Of a stretch of 64,000 nucleotides of DNA, positions 45,793 to 53,676 are shown one piece after another. Both the position numbers and the translations under genes were made by a program. Position 1 is the stretch's first letter; every line of letters begins with the position of its first letter. The notes below the pieces were generated by a model that saw nothing but the letters and a program-made list of their open reading frames with translations, was not told the origin of the DNA and searched no databases. Origin of the DNA: Candidatus Brocadiaceae bacterium (lineage in GTDB: Bacteria; Planctomycetota; Brocadiia; SM23-32); contig JAAYEJ010000042.1 in assembly GCA_012728835.1 (NCBI GenBank), positions 1 through 64,000 on the forward strand, written 5' to 3'.

Positions 45793-47016
45793 CTATTCCT
45801 GCCCATACGCGGCCAGCCAGGCCGGCTCGTCGTGCGTGTGCTCGGCCACGACCAGCGTCAGGTCGTCGGCCGGCGGCGCCCCGTCCGCGAACTCGTCCAC
45901 GTGCCGCACAACGCACTGGAGGAACTCGGGACCCCGCAGACGGCTTCCTTCGCGCGCCGCCGCCCGCAGGCGCTCGATCCCGAAACGCTCCCCCGCCCGG
46001 TTTGTGCAGTCGGTCACGCCGTCGGTGTAGACCAGGAACCTGTCGCCGGGCTCCACCTGCGCCGACCGCTCGTCGACCTGGATCTCCTCGATGCCGCCCA
46101 GGACCATGCCGCCGCCCGGCAGTTCCTCCACGTCCTGGCTGCCCGCCCGGACCACCAGCGGGGCCGGATGGCCGCAGGCGGCGTAGCGCATCGCGTGCGT
46201 CTCCGAATCGTAGACGGCGTAGAACCCGGTCGCGAAATGCTGGGCGGGCGACATCTGCACCAGACGCCGGTTCAGCGCCCGCATGACGCGCGTCGGGCTG
46301 CCCGTGACGAGGCCGGAGGTCCGGAACACCATCTTGACCATCACGGCCAGCAGGGCCGCCGCCACGCCGTGCCCCGAGGCATCGCAGACCAGCAGCCCCG
46401 CCCCATGCGGTCCCACGGGGCAGATGTCGTAGAGGTCGCCCCCGATCTGGCCGGACGGCCGACAGAGGAAGTCGAAGCACATGCCGCCCATGCAGAACGG
46501 CCGGCCCGGCACCAGCATCTGCTGGATCTCGCGCGCCGTGCGCAGCTCGTAGTCGAAGCTGCGCCGCCAGGCCGACAGCTCCTCGTTCTGCTCCGTAACC
46601 CGGGCGAGCAGGTCGCGGGTCCGCGCCGCGGCACGGCGTTCCTCCGTCACGTCGCGCGCCGTCTCGATGACGCCGCAGGGCGTCCCGTCGCTCTCGAGCA
46701 TCGGGAAGACGGTCACGAACAGGATCCGGCCGGTCTCCGGATCGCTCACCTCGCGGTCCACCGCACGGCGCTGGTCCAGGGCTTCTTGCGCGGGGCAATG
46801 CCCGCAGACGCTGCGTCGGAGGACCTCGATCTCGTGGCAGCGACAGCTCAGCAGGTCGCCGCCGAATGAACGCTCGGCCTCGCGATTGGCCAGGACGACC
46901 CGCCGGTCCATGTCCCGCACGATCAGGGGGTAGGGCATGGAGTCCACCAGGGCCCCCACCAGGGCGGTGGGCGCCTCGGTGCATCGCGCACTGAACGCGT
47001 CCGAGATCCGTGCCAT
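45793..47016 (-). CDS. PAS-domain SpoIIE/RsbU-type PP2C phosphatase
   Basis: 407 residues. Residues about 20-130 form a PAS domain (YPLIVRDMDRRVVLANREAE) with a run of cysteines (CRCHEIEVLRRSVCGHCPA) that could sense redox state or metal. A coiled-coil linker (ARVTEQNEELSAW) leads to the SpoIIE phosphatase domain: REIQQMLVP, GGDLYDI, DASGHGVAAALL, YTDGVTDCTN, DDLTLVV. Such enzymes dephosphorylate anti-anti-sigma (STAS) proteins in partner-switching stress responses. No STAS or HPK-like anti-sigma gene is nearby. ATG 47016 starts 35 bp after leuB ends on the same strand. Confidence 0.88.
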   Translation of the reverse strand: MARISDAFSARCTEAPTALVGALVDSMPYPLIVRDMDRRVVLANREAERSFGGDLLSCRCHEIEVLRRSVCGHCPAQEALDQRRAVDREVSDPETGRILFVTVFPMLESDGTPCGVIETARDVTEERRAAARTRDLLARVTEQNEELSAWRRSFDYELRTAREIQQMLVPGRPFCMGGMCFDFLCRPSGQIGGDLYDICPVGPHGAGLLVCDASGHGVAAALLAVMVKMVFRTSGLVTGSPTRVMRALNRRLVQMSPAQHFATGFYAVYDSETHAMRYAACGHPAPLVVRAGSQDVEELPGGGMVLGGIEEIQVDERSAQVEPGDRFLVYTDGVTDCTNRAGERFGIERLRAAAREGSRLRGPEFLQCVVRHVDEFADGAPPADDLTLVVAEHTHDEPAWLAAYGQE

Positions 47017-47051
47017 CGCCGCGCAGCCCCCGGGCGCCGTCGCGGCGCCGC

Positions 47052-48116
47052 TCAGACGTCGATGTCCGGCAGAGCCTTCACCACCAGGTCGCCCACCTCG
47101 GACGTGCTGTAGCCCATCTTGCCGGCCGCCATGCTCTTGATCTTGTTCGCGGTCAGGCCCATGACGGCCTGCTCGATCCGGCGGGCGGACTTCGACTCGC
47201 CCAACTGCTCCAGCATCATGCCGAGGGCGCAGATGGCGGCCAGCGGGTTGATCACGCCCTTGCCGGTGTACTTCGGCGCGCTGCCGCCGATGGGCTCGAA
47301 CATGCTGACGCCGTCCGGGTTGATGTTCCCGCCGGCGGCGATGCCCATGCCGCCCTGGATCATGGCGCCCAGGTCCGTGATGATGTCGCCGAACATGTTG
47401 CAGGTCACGATGGTGTCGAACCACTCGGGGTTCTTGACCATCCACATGCAGGTGGCGTCGACGTGGGCGTAGTCCTGCTTGATGTCGGGGTACTCCTCCC
47501 CCACTTCACAGAACGTGCGCCACCACAGGTCGTGGGCGAACGTGAGCACGTTCGTCTTGGCGCAGAGCGTGAGCATCTTCTTGTCGTTGCGCCGGCGGCA
47601 GTACTCGTAGGCGTAGCGGATGCAGCGCTCGACGCCGGCGCGCGTGTTGACCATCACCTGCATGGCCACCTCGTCCCGCGTGCCCTTGTGGGTGAACCCG
47701 CCGGCGCCCGTGTAGAGCCCCTCGTTGTTCTCGCGCACGACAACGAAGTCGATGTCCTCGGGCCCCTTGTCCTTCAGCGGGCAGTCCACGCCGGGGTAGA
47801 GCTTCACGGGGCGCAGGTTGATGTACTGCTGCAGTTCGAAGCGCAGCCGCAGCAGCAGGCCCTTCTCCAGGATGCCGGGGGCCACGTCGGGGTGTCCGAC
47901 GGCGCCCAGGTAGATCGCGTCGAAGCCGCGCAGCTCGTCCAGAGCGGAGTCCGGCAGCACTTCGCCGGTACGGAGAAAGCGTTCGCCGCCGAAATCGTAT
48001 TCGACGGTCTCGCATTCGAATCCATCCAGTTCCTTGACGGCGGCGAGGACCTTGAGCCCCTCGCGGACGACTTCCGGGCCGGTGCCGTCGCCCGGCAAGA
48101 CAGCGATCTTGTGCAT
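47052..48116 (-). CDS. leuB: 3-isopropylmalate dehydrogenase (isocitrate/isopropylmalate DH family)
   Basis: 354 residues. NAD-dependent oxidative decarboxylation in leucine synthesis. KIAVLPGDGTGPEVV, the substrate arginines in LRLRFELQQYINLRPVKLY, VVRENNEGLYTG, DATCMWMVKNPEWFD, and GGNINPDGVSMFEPIGGSAPKYTGKG are in place. Related enzymes acting on tartrate or homoisocitrate share this fold. The family's leuB members with the same REN-EGLY loop are the nearest I can recall. ATG 48116 is used; the open frame runs on upstream without homology. No other leu genes are adjacent. Confidence 0.85.
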   Translation of the reverse strand: MHKIAVLPGDGTGPEVVREGLKVLAAVKELDGFECETVEYDFGGERFLRTGEVLPDSALDELRGFDAIYLGAVGHPDVAPGILEKGLLLRLRFELQQYINLRPVKLYPGVDCPLKDKGPEDIDFVVVRENNEGLYTGAGGFTHKGTRDEVAMQVMVNTRAGVERCIRYAYEYCRRRNDKKMLTLCAKTNVLTFAHDLWWRTFCEVGEEYPDIKQDYAHVDATCMWMVKNPEWFDTIVTCNMFGDIITDLGAMIQGGMGIAAGGNINPDGVSMFEPIGGSAPKYTGKGVINPLAAICALGMMLEQLGESKSARRIEQAVMGLTANKIKSMAAGKMGYSTSEVGDLVVKALPDIDV

Positions 48117-48165
48117 GGCTGACCTCTGGAGCACGTGCAGGACTGCGCACACGACAGGAACCCGG

Positions 48166-48194
48166 AGCTTACCCGCCCTCAGCGCCAAAGTCAA
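48166..48194 (-). promoter_or_regulatory. Weak candidate promoter for leuB
   Basis: Minus strand: TTGACT (48194-48189), 17-bp spacer, TAAGCT (48171-48166), 50 bp before the start. The -35 is good and the -10 poor. Confidence 0.35.
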
Positions 48195-48244
48195 CGGCGG
48201 TGGAACCACAACGGCACGACGAGCACGACGGGAAGACAACGGAT

Positions 48245-48274
48245 CACAGCCGGGGGCGGCTGTGCCACATGCGG
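48245..48274 (+). repeat. Half copy of the inverted-repeat family, R4
   Basis: CACAGCCGGGGGCGGCTGTG, followed by CCACA, matches the right-hand arm of copy R3 (59193-59213 region). The left arm is not found within 60 bp. It is itself a short palindrome. It lies in the 350-bp divergent gap between leuB and the zinc-ribbon genes, which otherwise holds only the two promoters. Confidence 0.6.
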
Positions 48275-48375
48275 CCACGAAGGGCGGCGTCCGCACAGGT
48301 CCGTGTCCGGTCCGTGTCGGTCCGTGCCGGTCCGCCCCGAGTCAGCTGCACTACGGATCGAAGGGGCCGCCCATA

Positions 48376-48404
48376 TTGACTTCCCGCCCGACGCGCACTA
48401 CAAT
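48376..48404 (+). promoter_or_regulatory. Promoter for the zinc-ribbon trio
   Basis: TTGACT (48376-48381), 17-bp spacer, TACAAT (48399-48404). AGGAGG at 48455-48460 then precedes the first ATG by 6 bases. Confidence 0.65.
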
Positions 48405-48466
48405 TCACAAGGCAGGGGGCGAATACCGGGCGGTGCGGCGGCGTATTCAGGGGCAGGAGGACTGCC

Positions 48467-48988
48467 ATGGAGGCAGAACGGACAGAGAAGCTGTGCCGGT
48501 ACTGCTATGAGCCGCTCGACCCGCGCGCGAAGCGCTGCCCCCACTGCCGAATTCAGCAGACCCGGTGGGCCTGGCTTCTGCATCCAGCCGTTCTGGCTCT
48601 CCTGATGTTTTCGCCACTCGTGTTCATGGTGGCGACGGGCGCCTTCGTTCACCAGAAGTTCGGTCCCGGAAAGGACTTCAGCCGGTACAGGCACCAGCTG
48701 GTGGCCGTGGAGACCCGAATGGAACCTGGCAGGAAAGACGAATCCACCGTCCTGCTTGTCACGGGCAAACTCGAGAACAGGTCGCGGATCCCCTGGGAGG
48801 AAATCGAGACCGAATGCCGCTTTCTGGATGCCGACGGCAAGCTGATCGACGTCAACAACGACTACCATAGTCTCAGCGTCCAACCGGGTGAGAACCGCAG
48901 TTTCGCAATCACTCACTTCCCCTACCTTCCCGTAGCGGACTACGCCGCCTGCGAAGTGGAGGTCCGATGGGCGACCCAAGCGGAATAA
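48467..48988 (+). CDS. Zinc-ribbon/TM/beta-domain protein, trio member 1
   Basis: 173 residues, no named family recognised. An N-terminal zinc ribbon (C10, C13, C24, C27; CRYCYE ... CPHC) is followed by one TM helix (about 37-60) and an extracytoplasmic beta domain. That domain carries the pattern LLVTGKLENRSRIPWEEIETECRFLDADG, reminiscent of FxLYD/DUF3426 domains. The first of three tandem genes with the same layout. Strong promoter and RBS. It overlaps the next gene by 22 bp. The ribbon faces the cytoplasm if the usual positive-inside rule holds. Confidence 0.78.
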   Translation: MEAERTEKLCRYCYEPLDPRAKRCPHCRIQQTRWAWLLHPAVLALLMFSPLVFMVATGAFVHQKFGPGKDFSRYRHQLVAVETRMEPGRKDESTVLLVTGKLENRSRIPWEEIETECRFLDADGKLIDVNNDYHSLSVQPGENRSFAITHFPYLPVADYAACEVEVRWATQAE

Positions 48989-49554
48989 AGGAAGCGGAAG
49001 GGGCTCAGCGCAGGTGCCGCTGGTGCACGGGGTCGCTGCATGCGGACGCGCGCGTTTGTCCCCACTGCGCCCGCTGGCAGGATCGCGCGGCCAGTGGCGC
49101 CTATCGGGTGCTTTTCGGGCCCTATCTGATATGCGCGATGGTGCTGTGCGCCATCGGGCTCCAGTGGTGGGTCATGTCCCTCGCCTCACAGCGGCTGCTG
49201 GCGCTTCGCTCGGCTGCCGGTGCGGGGGCATTCGAGAAAGAAGTGGACGTGATTGCCTCGGAGATGGTCCCGGGCGAACAGGCAGGTGAGCCCGTGCTCG
49301 CCATCGTCGGGCGGTTGCGGAACGGAGCAGAGGAGGCGCTGCGGATTGCCGTCCTCGAGGTACAGTTCACCGACGCCGCCGGCCGGCTCGTGGACGTAGG
49401 CAGGCTGGATTCCTGGTACATCCGGCCCCTGACTATTCCTCCCGACCGTGAAGCGGCCTTCCGTCTGGTGGCCCCGCCCGAACTGCCCATGAATCGCTAC
49501 GCGGCGCACACCGTCTTTGTGCGCGCGACGTCGCCGGCAGATTCGCTCTTCTGA
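48967..49554 (+). CDS. Zinc-ribbon/TM/beta-domain protein, trio member 2
   Basis: 195 residues. Zinc ribbon C17, C20, C31, C34 (CRWC ... CPHC), TM helix at about 48-71, and a beta domain with AIVGRLRNGAEEALRIAVLEVQFTDAAGRLVD. This repeats the pattern 'gain/remain unit - x(9) - acidic - FxDAxGxLVD' seen in members 1 and 3. The start lies 22 bp inside gene 1, giving tight coupling. It ends 12 bp before gene 3. Sequence divergence is considerable outside the ribbon and the beta-core motif. Confidence 0.76.
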   Translation: MGDPSGIKEAEGAQRRCRWCTGSLHADARVCPHCARWQDRAASGAYRVLFGPYLICAMVLCAIGLQWWVMSLASQRLLALRSAAGAGAFEKEVDVIASEMVPGEQAGEPVLAIVGRLRNGAEEALRIAVLEVQFTDAAGRLVDVGRLDSWYIRPLTIPPDREAAFRLVAPPELPMNRYAAHTVFVRATSPADSLF

Positions 49555-49566
49555 GGGAACGGCACG

Positions 49567-50085
49567 ATGCAGGACGAGCCACATACGAAGCTATGTAGAA
49601 TGTGCTTTCGGGAGATCGACCGCCGGGCGCGGGCCTGTCCGCACTGCGGACACATGCAGGTGCGCTGGCTGTGGCAGATCGTCCCGCCATTCCTGCTGAT
49701 CGCCGCTGGGTTCATGGTCTATGGTGAGTGGCTCTCCGCCCGTCTCCGGCCGGACGGCTGCGCCGAAGATGCCGTCCCGTACACCGGGCAGATCACGGTG
49801 ACTCAATCGGAGATGTTCAAGGGCAGCGATGTTGTCTACGTCGTCGGCAAACTGCGCAATGAGAGCGACGTGGAGTGGGAGAAGATCGGCATCGAAGCGC
49901 AGTTCTTCGACCCGCAGGGGCGCCTCATCGACGCCGAGGTGAAGAGGCACTACCTGGAGCGCCTGCTTCCGCACGGCGAGATGGCGTTCAAGGTCCGCAC
50001 CGTGCCCGACCGGCCGGTGGAAGAGTACGCCGACTACGGGGTGTTAGTCGGATATGCGCAAGACATCCGGCGCGGCGCCTGGTAA
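49567..50085 (+). CDS. Zinc-ribbon/TM/beta-domain protein, trio member 3
   Basis: 172 residues. Zinc ribbon C10, C13, C24, C27 (CRMC ... CPHC), TM helix at about 35-54, beta domain with YVVGKLRNESDVEWEKIGIEAQFFDPQG. Closest in spacing to member 1. Last gene of the trio, convergent with the PrsW-like gene 95 bp away. The three likely form a hetero-oligomer or give graded versions of one function. That is inference from synteny and shared architecture. Confidence 0.77.
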   Translation: MQDEPHTKLCRMCFREIDRRARACPHCGHMQVRWLWQIVPPFLLIAAGFMVYGEWLSARLRPDGCAEDAVPYTGQITVTQSEMFKGSDVVYVVGKLRNESDVEWEKIGIEAQFFDPQGRLIDAEVKRHYLERLLPHGEMAFKVRTVPDRPVEEYADYGVLVGYAQDIRRGAW

Positions 50086-50180
50086 CGCGCAACGGCCGTC
50101 CGTGTGCCGCAGGCCCTCCGTCGCCGGAAGGGCAAAGGAGGGTCCGTGCACGTCTCCGTTCGGCCCGTTCGCGCCTGCCC

Positions 50181-50957
50181 TCAGAACGCACCGTGCCCCA
50201 CACTGAACGCCACCGCCGCGGCGTTGTAGACGGCGTGGATGGCGATGGCCACGACCTGGTAGGGAAAGGCCATCCACAGCCGCGGCCGGTCCATCCGCTC
50301 CCAGCAGTCGCGCCAGACGCGGATCACGCCCATCCCCGCCACCAGGCTGCAGCCCATGTGCACCGCCACGCAGACCGTCCAGCGCCAGGCGACCATGGCC
50401 TGCGACGCACGCGGGATGTAGAGGCCGAGGTAGATCACGTTCTCGATGGCGGCGAACGCAAGCCCGGCCGCCAGCGCGCAGAGGACGATCTGCGCGGGCG
50501 ATCGGAACAGGAACGGCCGCCGCTCGACCACGTAGAACGGCGCCGCCACCTTCATGACTTCCTCGGCGACGGGCCCGAAGACGACGACGACCAGCACGGT
50601 GAAATGGCCCTGCCGCGAGCCGAAGAACGCCCCCAGCACCGCCCACGGGCCGGCGGCCACCGCGAGCCCGAGCGTCACGGCCCAGGTGCGCGCCGCACTC
50701 ACACCGTCCCGCCGTCGGACGAGCCAGTCGCGGTAGGTCAACTCGCCGGCCGGCGGCCCGCCGGCCAGCTCGCGGGAAAGGCCCGGCTCATCCCAGACGG
50801 TCCGGTCCACGCGCGCGTCTTCGCTCGCTTCGGCCGGAGCCTCGCGCCGGAGGCCGGCCGCCGCCTTTGCCTCGCTCGGGTCGGCCTTCATCGGGCCGCC
50901 GTGCATGTGCGGCTCATCAAAGACCGACGGCTTGTCCGACTTGCTGGCTCTCGTCAC
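50181..50957 (-). CDS. PrsW-family intramembrane protease
   Basis: 258 residues. An 85-residue hydrophilic N-terminus rich in Ala, Glu and Asp precedes about six TM helices. Family motifs: AEEVMK (EExxK, residues 131-136), FAAIEN (Glu172), and His in CVAVHMG and AIHAVYN. PrsW proteases cleave membrane anti-sigma factors, for example RsiW in Bacillus. The target here is unknown. The 5' end overlaps the YbjQ gene by 41 bp, so the two are coexpressed. Confidence 0.83.
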   Translation of the reverse strand: MTRASKSDKPSVFDEPHMHGGPMKADPSEAKAAAGLRREAPAEASEDARVDRTVWDEPGLSRELAGGPPAGELTYRDWLVRRRDGVSAARTWAVTLGLAVAAGPWAVLGAFFGSRQGHFTVLVVVVFGPVAEEVMKVAAPFYVVERRPFLFRSPAQIVLCALAAGLAFAAIENVIYLGLYIPRASQAMVAWRWTVCVAVHMGCSLVAGMGVIRVWRDCWERMDRPRLWMAFPYQVVAIAIHAVYNAAAVAFSVGHGAF

Positions 50958-51426
50958 CGCCCGAGGTCCTCCGGTAGGCCGTGCCCGTGGCGATGAGTTC
51001 CACCATCGCCGCCCGCTTGCGCATCGTGCCCCCGCCGATGTCGGCGGTGTTGAGGCGCACGTTGCAGACGGCGTCGTAGCCCAGCCCCACCGCCTGATCC
51101 ATCAGGCGCAGCACCGCTTCCCGGCGCGCGCGGGTGAGCAGGCTCTGGTAGCTGTGCAGTTCGCCGCCGACGATCTTCCGCAGGCCGGCGAGGAACGTCT
51201 TCATGTAGTCCGTGGCGATGACCACCTCGCTCATCACAACGGCCGCATGGGCGGAAGGATCTGCGGCCGGCGGGAACGTTCGGACGTCCGTCACCAGGAC
51301 GTGCGCGAGGGCCTCCTCGCGCATGCGAAGCGACCGGACGTGCAGCCTCTCCGCCGTCCGGCCCGCGATCCAGCCCAGCATCAGAAGGAACCCGACCGGC
51401 ACGACGCTGATCAGACTCCCCTCCAT
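50917..51426 (-). CDS. YbjQ/UPF0145-family protein with N-terminal TM
   Basis: 169 residues. A hydrophobic N-terminal helix (LISVVPVGFLLMLGWIAG) precedes a YbjQ domain: IVGGELHSYQSLLTRARREAVLRLMDQAVGLGYDAVCNVRL. YbjQ domains form pentameric rings and were once called heavy-metal-binding, but their role is unproven. Its start is 12 bp after the second YbjQ gene and its end overlaps the PrsW gene by 41 bp. Confidence 0.83.
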   Translation of the reverse strand: MEGSLISVVPVGFLLMLGWIAGRTAERLHVRSLRMREEALAHVLVTDVRTFPPAADPSAHAAVVMSEVVIATDYMKTFLAGLRKIVGGELHSYQSLLTRARREAVLRLMDQAVGLGYDAVCNVRLNTADIGGGTMRKRAAMVELIATGTAYRRTSGGDESQQVGQAVGL

Positions 51427-51438
51427 CGCACCCCCCTC

Positions 51439-51768
51439 TCACGGCTGCGCTTCCGGCTCGACCGTCACGGCCGTGCCGTAGGCGTAGATCTCCGCTGCGC
51501 CCGACGTGATGGAACTGGTGCTGAAGCGCACGTTGACCACGGCGTTGGCGCCCAGTTCCTCGGCCTGGGCGAGCATGCGCTCCAGGGCCTGACGGCGGGC
51601 CTCGGTGAGCAGCTCTGTGTAGCCGCGCAGTTCGCCGCCGACGATGTTCTTCAGGCCCGCCGCGAGGTCGCGCCCCACGTGCTTGGCCCGGACGGTGTTC
51701 CCCTGGACCATCCCCCTGGCCTGCACGATGCGCAGGCCGGGGATCGTCTCCGTGTTAACCACGATCAT
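51439..51768 (-). CDS. YbjQ/UPF0145-family protein
   Basis: 109 residues, the bare YbjQ domain at full family length: VNTETIPGLRIVQARGMVQGNTVRAKHVGRD, then the core NIVGGELRGYTELLTEARRQALERM and GANAVVNVRFSTS. Paralogous to the following gene, which adds a membrane helix. It is first of a YbjQ-YbjQ-PrsW unit. The 243-bp gap upstream holds repeat R2. Confidence 0.87.
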   Translation of the reverse strand: MIVVNTETIPGLRIVQARGMVQGNTVRAKHVGRDLAAGLKNIVGGELRGYTELLTEARRQALERMLAQAEELGANAVVNVRFSTSSITSGAAEIYAYGTAVTVEPEAQP

Positions 51769-51850
51769 GCTCGTTGCTCTCCCTCAGTGCCCATCGGCCG
51801 CAAGAACGCCAACATGACTACCCGCACCATCCGGCCAAGTCAAGCCCTGT

Positions 51851-51978
51851 CAGCCCGTTGAGGAAGTGCTCTTGGTTGGCACAGGCACCCTCGCCTGTGC
51901 GCTCCTGCCTGCAAGCAGGCCGCTCCAGACCTGGACCAACAGCCGAGGGCGGCCGTTCCACACTCCGTCAACGGGCGG
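51851..51978 (+). repeat. 128-bp nested inverted-repeat element, copy R2
   Basis: It begins CAGCCCGTTGAGGAAG (51851-51866) and ends CTCCGTCAACGGGCGG (51963-51978), an imperfect inverted pair. An exact 20-base match to R1 (CCAGACCTGGACCAACAGCC) lies at 51925-51944, against 21997-22016 in R1. The same inner inverted arm is present (GTTGGCACAGGCACCCTC against GGGCGGCCGTTCCAC). It lies between the YbjQ gene start and the 3' end of the membrane-protein gene. Confidence 0.8.
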
Positions 51979-52011
51979 CCATGCGCACGGATCGCCGCCG
52001 GTCCAGTCGCC

Positions 52012-53586
52012 TCACCCCTCCCCCTTCGGTCGCCTGAGCAACGGCCCGAAGGACAGGAGGCGGGCGATCGGCCGGGCGCACACGATCAGCAGCAGCCCGG
52101 GGACGGCGCCCCACGGCGGCCAGGCTGTCGTCCATGCGCTCGAGGCACGGGCCAACGCCATGGCGGCCCAGGAGACCATCGCCGGCCCATCCCGAAGAAC
52201 GAGCCAGGCGCCCAGCAGAACCAACCACGGCCCGAGCAGCGCCGCCCGCGTGGCGCGGCCCGCCTCCTGCGCTGCCCCGTCCCGCACGGTCATCAAGGCC
52301 AGATCCCCTTTCAGCAGCACGACAGCGAGGGCGCCCAGCGCGGCCAGCGCCGGTTCGAAGCGGTACGGGGCAGCCGCCGGCGGAGCGCCGCCGCCCGCGA
52401 CGATGGACAACGCCGCCGAGCACAAAAGGTCGATGGCGAGGTAGAGCCCCAGCACGGCGAGGCCGACCTCCAGCAGTATGGGCAACGCGGGCGCCGCCGT
52501 CTCCGCGTCGGGAGCAGCCGGCTTGTGCACAAGGCGCGCCGTCGGCCAGGCAAGCCTGCCTGCCAGCCAGAGCGCGACGACGGCCAGCAGCGGCAGCATG
52601 GCGACGGCGAACAGCGCTCCGGCGACGTCGGCCGCCGCATCCAGACCGGGTTGCGCCAGGCCCAACAGATCGCCGACACGCTCCGCGATACCCCGTACGA
52701 ACTCGATCAGCCTGTCCCGGCCGTCGCCGAGGACCACCGTGCGCACGCTCCAAGGATCGACGCCCATGAGCAGGCCGGCGATAACGACCTGGACAACCAG
52801 CGCCAGCGCCGCCGTGCCTCCCAAACGGATGCCGTCGCCGGCGGCGCCCTCCATGTCCGCCGCTCTCCCGAACCGGGATGCGATCCCGCGTGCGCACCGG
52901 AGAAGCAGCACGGCAAGCAGAACCGCACTCCCTGCGCTGGCGACCCAGCCCAGCACCCATCGCGGCCCCCTGCCATCCGTCATCGCCACGTGATGCGAAC
53001 TCTCGATGAGCACACTGAGAGTCGAGAGCACCATCAGGAGGCCGCGCGTGCCGAACCAGAGCCCGATGAGCCACAGCCCGGCTGTCAGCATGCTCTGAGG
53101 CGGCCCGCCGGCCACCCGTCCGCAGAACGCGGCCACACTCCGCGGCCGGAGTGCAAACGCCAGCGAGAAGGAGACCGCCGCGAGGATCACGGAGATGGCG
53201 GCGAGGGCACGCGCCAGTCCGACCCCGACGTCCGGTGTCCCCATGGGCAGCAGGAGAGCCGGGGGGATCATGGCCGCAGCCGCACACATCCAGAACAGAC
53301 CGGCCGTACAGACGCCGGTGGCCAGCGCTTCCTCCGGAGGCGGCGGCGCCGGGTCACAGGCCGGCAGGAGGCGGCGCGCCAGGAGCCGCGCCGCGGTGAT
53401 GAACGCGACACCGAAGATCGCCGGGATCAGGACGACGGCCGCCAGGGCCGCTCGGCCGGATGCAGACAGAGCGCCGCCGCCGGAGAGCGCCGCCGGCATC
53501 ATCCCCGACGCCGGGCGGATCGCCGAGGCCAGCAGGACGATGCCCAGTCCCTTGAACGTCACTTCCGCGCGCTCTTGCTGCGTCAT
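52012..53586 (-). CDS. Polytopic membrane protein of unknown function
   Basis: 524 residues. ATG 53586 has GGAGGG about 9 bases upstream. At least ten hydrophobic segments are spread over the length, with Ala/Leu/Gly-rich helices and short basic loops. The extracytoplasmic loop WSVRTVVLGDGRDRLIEFVRGIAERVG lies in the middle. No transport, protease or enzyme motif was recognised. It is 90 bp downstream of nadB on the same strand. It may be a general membrane scaffold, but nothing more can be said. Confidence 0.65.
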   Translation of the reverse strand: MTQQERAEVTFKGLGIVLLASAIRPASGMMPAALSGGGALSASGRAALAAVVLIPAIFGVAFITAARLLARRLLPACDPAPPPPEEALATGVCTAGLFWMCAAAAMIPPALLLPMGTPDVGVGLARALAAISVILAAVSFSLAFALRPRSVAAFCGRVAGGPPQSMLTAGLWLIGLWFGTRGLLMVLSTLSVLIESSHHVAMTDGRGPRWVLGWVASAGSAVLLAVLLLRCARGIASRFGRAADMEGAAGDGIRLGGTAALALVVQVVIAGLLMGVDPWSVRTVVLGDGRDRLIEFVRGIAERVGDLLGLAQPGLDAAADVAGALFAVAMLPLLAVVALWLAGRLAWPTARLVHKPAAPDAETAAPALPILLEVGLAVLGLYLAIDLLCSAALSIVAGGGAPPAAAPYRFEPALAALGALAVVLLKGDLALMTVRDGAAQEAGRATRAALLGPWLVLLGAWLVLRDGPAMVSWAAMALARASSAWTTAWPPWGAVPGLLLIVCARPIARLLSFGPLLRRPKGEG

Positions 53587-53676
53587 CGGCCCTGCCCTCC
53601 GTGCTTGCGGTGAGGGCAAACGCCACCTGGTCCGGACGGCCGTGACATCCCACACGGGCCAGCACGCCCGCATCGA

